A stretch of 64,000 nucleotides of DNA from Glandiceps talaboti (Eukaryota > Hemichordata > Enteropneusta > Spengelidae), in contig NC_135570.1 in the NCBI RefSeq assembly GCF_964340395.1, positions 10,621,322-10,685,321 of the forward strand, read 5' to 3'. Position 1 is the first letter of the stretch; every line of letters begins with the position of its first letter. Below are positions 61,262-64,000 of this stretch, piece after piece. The position numbers and the translations under genes were made by a program. The notes below the pieces were generated by a model. That model did no database searches. It was not told the DNA's origin and saw only the letters and a program-made list of their open reading frames with translations.

Positions 61262-62125
61262 GTAACGAAGACGAACAAATTTAGCATCAAATTTTTATCA
61301 TGAAGATTACAGTTAACGTGTTGAAAACCTACCAGTCTTCAACAAACACTCCAACAAATAAAATAGTTTGGCACACAGAACAAAATTTTCCAAACAAAAC
61401 AAATTTCTTCGCGATTTGTCATTTTCTCTTATATTATGCATCTTAAAATAATTACTTGAGCAATCCATCTCACTATACCAGCCAAATAACAGTACCAAAA
61501 CAGTATTCAGCTAACTTTCACAATGGTTATAACATGGAGAACAAATCTGGTAAACCTTACAACAATTTTGAGGGGATACTAGTGATTAAGAACATGTAGG
61601 ATTTTAACTACTTACTTTTCTCAACAAAGTCATTTAAGCTGCACTTGCCACAACTGGAATAATTTTTGAAACTGTTTTGTTAATATAATAATTTACTCAT
61701 ATTAAATATCGTACACACTGAACAGTTTTGAACTATCTGTGAGTAAAAACATTTGTGTATACAAAATATGGTACAATCAATCTGATAAATTTGATTTTTA
61801 GGTCCGTACCTTAAAATCAGTATCCGCAATACAATCACGATTTCAACCTGTTACTGTATTACTTATGGATAAAATCTGCTCTAATTAATATGTACAATAT
61901 CTAATTACTGGTATCTTAATTTTCAGTGAATATGTTGTTGTCTGATTGTACAAATATTACTTGAGTTAGCGTTAGTGCAGACAACATAAAAATCACTTTT
62001 ACTGTACACAAATTAATAATACAAATGTATAACAACAACATTGGTCATTCTATAAAAAGGGATGACTCTTAGATGGCTTTGAAAAATAATCAGATTTTTT
62101 TTTTAATCTGTCGTGAGTTTTACCA
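61262..62125. other. Non-coding, no recognised feature
   Basis: Unique AT-rich sequence. A 61-residue minus-strand frame (61313-61498) has no recognisable domain. Confidence 0.4.
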
Positions 62126-62128
62126 TTA

Positions 62129-62175
62129 AAAGGCCAGCAATTCAAACCTAGGTTCTCACATTAGTGTTATCTTAT
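62129..62175 (+). repeat. Dispersed repeat B, copy 3
   Basis: ATTAAAAGGCCAGCAATTCA, AACCTAGGTTCTCACATTAG, TGTTATCTTA aligns with copies at 33003 and 54757. The 3' part is nearly identical to copy 1. Confidence 0.6.
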
Positions 62176-62192
62176 CTTTGAAGTCATAATGA

Positions 62193-62544
62193 GGTGTTTC
62201 CGATAACATGGCTTCAGAAAATAGGGTAGGTAGGTCAGAATTTTATTTCATTTTTATTTTATTTTACTTTCCTTTTCTTTCTTTTTTTAAAATTGTTTTT
62301 AAATCTTGCAAAATATTGCTTCAACTCAAAAACAAACAAAATGTCAGTCAGAATACCCCTTCTGTGATAGTTTGATGATAGATGTACAGACATCACTGGG
62401 GAAAGAAAACACATGTGCATGAAGGTCAAGAAGACAAAGAATTTCTTAACTTTTAGTTTTAAAATGTTTTAAAAACATGTTTAGGGTTAGTGGTATAAAA
62501 CTGAGGTTGGACAGGTTATCGGAAACACATTTTTTTATTTGGCC
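62193..62544 (+). mobile_element. Diverged relative of the PIF/Harbinger-like MITE (copy E)
   Basis: Ends GTGTTTCCGATAAC and GTTATCGGAAACAC form a perfect 14-bp inverted repeat. The interior follows the same plan as copies A-C: ATAGGGTAGGTAGG, a long T/A-rich stretch, GATAGATGTACAGACATCAC, TTTTAAAAACATGTTTAGGG and GTTGGACAGGTTATCGG. The right side continues TTTTTTTATTTGGCCC like copy C. Sequence identity is low, so it is a sister subfamily. Target duplication was not resolved. Confidence 0.65.
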
Positions 62545-62794
62545 CGATTACATAGGACCATTCCTTTATTCAAGACCAAATTTTCAAAAACTCTGCCATT
62601 AAATCCTTTTCTTTTCAAACACAATATTAATCCTAATCTGAACTGTTTCTTTAAAACTAAATAAACTTGACTACTATTATCTTTTTTAATCTCCTTCCTG
62701 TTTAAAATGTTCAATATAAATTAAATTAATTCACTCTCAAATGTCACCCAAGGTCAAGCAATTACATAAATTCATCCATGTGCTATGTCTTTTA

Positions 62795-63151
62795 CGCCTA
62801 AGAAAATAATTGTTTGGTTCCAGTTAACCGATCCCATCTAGTTTAAATTCTTTTTCACATATTCGAGAGAAAAAAAATTGCAAAAATTGTGGAGCCTCAT
62901 GAGAAATAGCGGGTGCGGAAACTGCCATCAACTTAAAAATACAATTTAAAACTGTTCCTCCAATCTGTAATGGCTGTATAGGAAGAAATAACTAACACAA
63001 AGCCCATTTGGAAAACAATGGAAAACCTGAATGAGACACTCACACATGAAAAATAAACAAATACAAAAATAAAAAAATAAAAAATCTACCACCCCCACCC
63101 TATTCTAAAATTGAGCATAATCGGATCCACACAATTTTGTTTTATTAGGCG
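62795..63151 (-). mobile_element. PIF/Harbinger-like MITE, copy D (357 bp)
   Basis: Starts CGCCTAAGAAAATAATTGTT and ends GTGTGGATCCGATTAT when reversed, with termini CGCCTAA and TTAGGCG. A perfect TTA duplication flanks it (62792-62794 and 63152-63154). Internal blocks are those of copies A-C in reverse orientation (CTGTAATGGCTGTA, TGAGACACTCACACATGAAA). Together with copy E it makes an inverted pair about 250 bp apart. Confidence 0.88.
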
Positions 63152-63154
63152 TTA

Positions 63155-64000
63155 CTAGCCACAACATTTGGCAATAAAAACATGACAAATTTCACATCTT
63201 ATATATCAACATACATGTAGCTTTTCAATAGTTTTTTCTGTTCCCCAATTTTGACGATCCCACTGACTGAATTAACAGGAAAACACCCTAACCATTTAAT
63301 ATTAATACCATAGCCTCCTTAAAAAAACATGAATTAGTTTCTTGACTTCTACAAAAAGTTACTCAAATATTCTTAATTTTGCAGCATCCAGATTATTTCA
63401 TTGAACCCACATCTTGAGATCTGAATATCAAATTTTCTCTGACAAACTATAGGGTTAAGTACTTTGCGTTGACAGGCAGAGACAAAAAACTAAGACGGAA
63501 TATCAATGATTTCTTGTCTCTGTACACTCACAGCTGTCTTCAACCTCCACTTGAAAAAAAGTGTCCCCTTTTTTCCCTCCAAATACCGTCAGACCACCTA
63601 GCTTTACATCTACTCTAGACATGTGAAACATACTGGGTTAAGTTTACTCAGACCGGTTGAGTGTGTCCGCCAGACAGACAAACCACAACACACAAAAAGA
63701 TAGTATGGCTGGTAAGCGAGCGGGACCCTTTGCAATAACATGCACGGCTACAGCTGAATACGATTCAATATCTGCCATATAATATACTATGAGTAAAGTC
63801 AATGTAACTTAACAAATCTCTTAACATAACACACTGTGTATACACTTTACAAACAGTGGCCTACTCATACACAATCAATGTAATTGGGGGTGGCTACATT
63901 TTGTCAATTCCGTTGGATGTCTTCACACCTTCAGCTGAGTTCATGACACTATCACATGTTTAACTAGCACATCTAACTGATGTACTAATTAGTTAATTGG
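63155..64000. other. Non-coding, no recognised feature
   Basis: Unique sequence of somewhat higher complexity toward the right edge. No exon, promoter or RNA gene could be supported. Confidence 0.4.

Overview
The window looks like eukaryotic, AT-rich, non-coding DNA from an invertebrate animal, probably marine. I found no gene with introns, no intact transposase or reverse transcriptase, no rRNA and no convincing tRNA. Nearly every longer open frame lies in a microsatellite or minisatellite, or is short and of no recognisable family. The animal assignment rests on the density of micro- and minisatellites, several families of short non-autonomous DNA transposons, and a SINE-like segment with a GGTTCGAACCC box B and a CGGGTACTCCGGTTTCC core, a motif I associate with marine invertebrate genomes. 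I cannot name a species.

Layout. 0-12 kb: a hAT-like inverted-repeat element next to a dispersed repeat, GA and TA microsatellites, arrays of about 66, 40, 90 and 76 bp period, two copies (6.6 and 8.1 kb) of a PIF/Harbinger-like MITE, and a 24-bp array carrying about 15 octamer motifs. 12-27 kb: arrays of 44, about 77 (dimeric), about 100 and 104 bp, a long GATA microsatellite, an ATC microsatellite, the SINE-like segment, and some repeat-poor stretches, two of which (15.1 and 18.3 kb) hold clustered motifs. 27-32 kb: a repeat-poor stretch with clustered TALE/HOX-type motifs, then the two largest arrays, a 34-bp array of about 55 units with higher-order structure and a 54-bp array of about 19 units. 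33-51 kb: microsatellites, T/G homopolymer junctions and more degenerate arrays. 51-64 kb: three more MITE-family copies (one a distant relative), a long palindrome at 56.6 kb, and a 1461-bp terminal-inverted-repeat transposon at 59.4-60.9 kb that split a roughly 100-bp array and duplicated a TA.

Nothing here forms a pathway. The window is best read as an intergenic or intronic block shaped by local tandem duplication and small DNA transposons, with a few repeat-free islands that are candidates for cis-regulatory sequence. Boundaries of degenerate arrays are approximate because they were read by eye.
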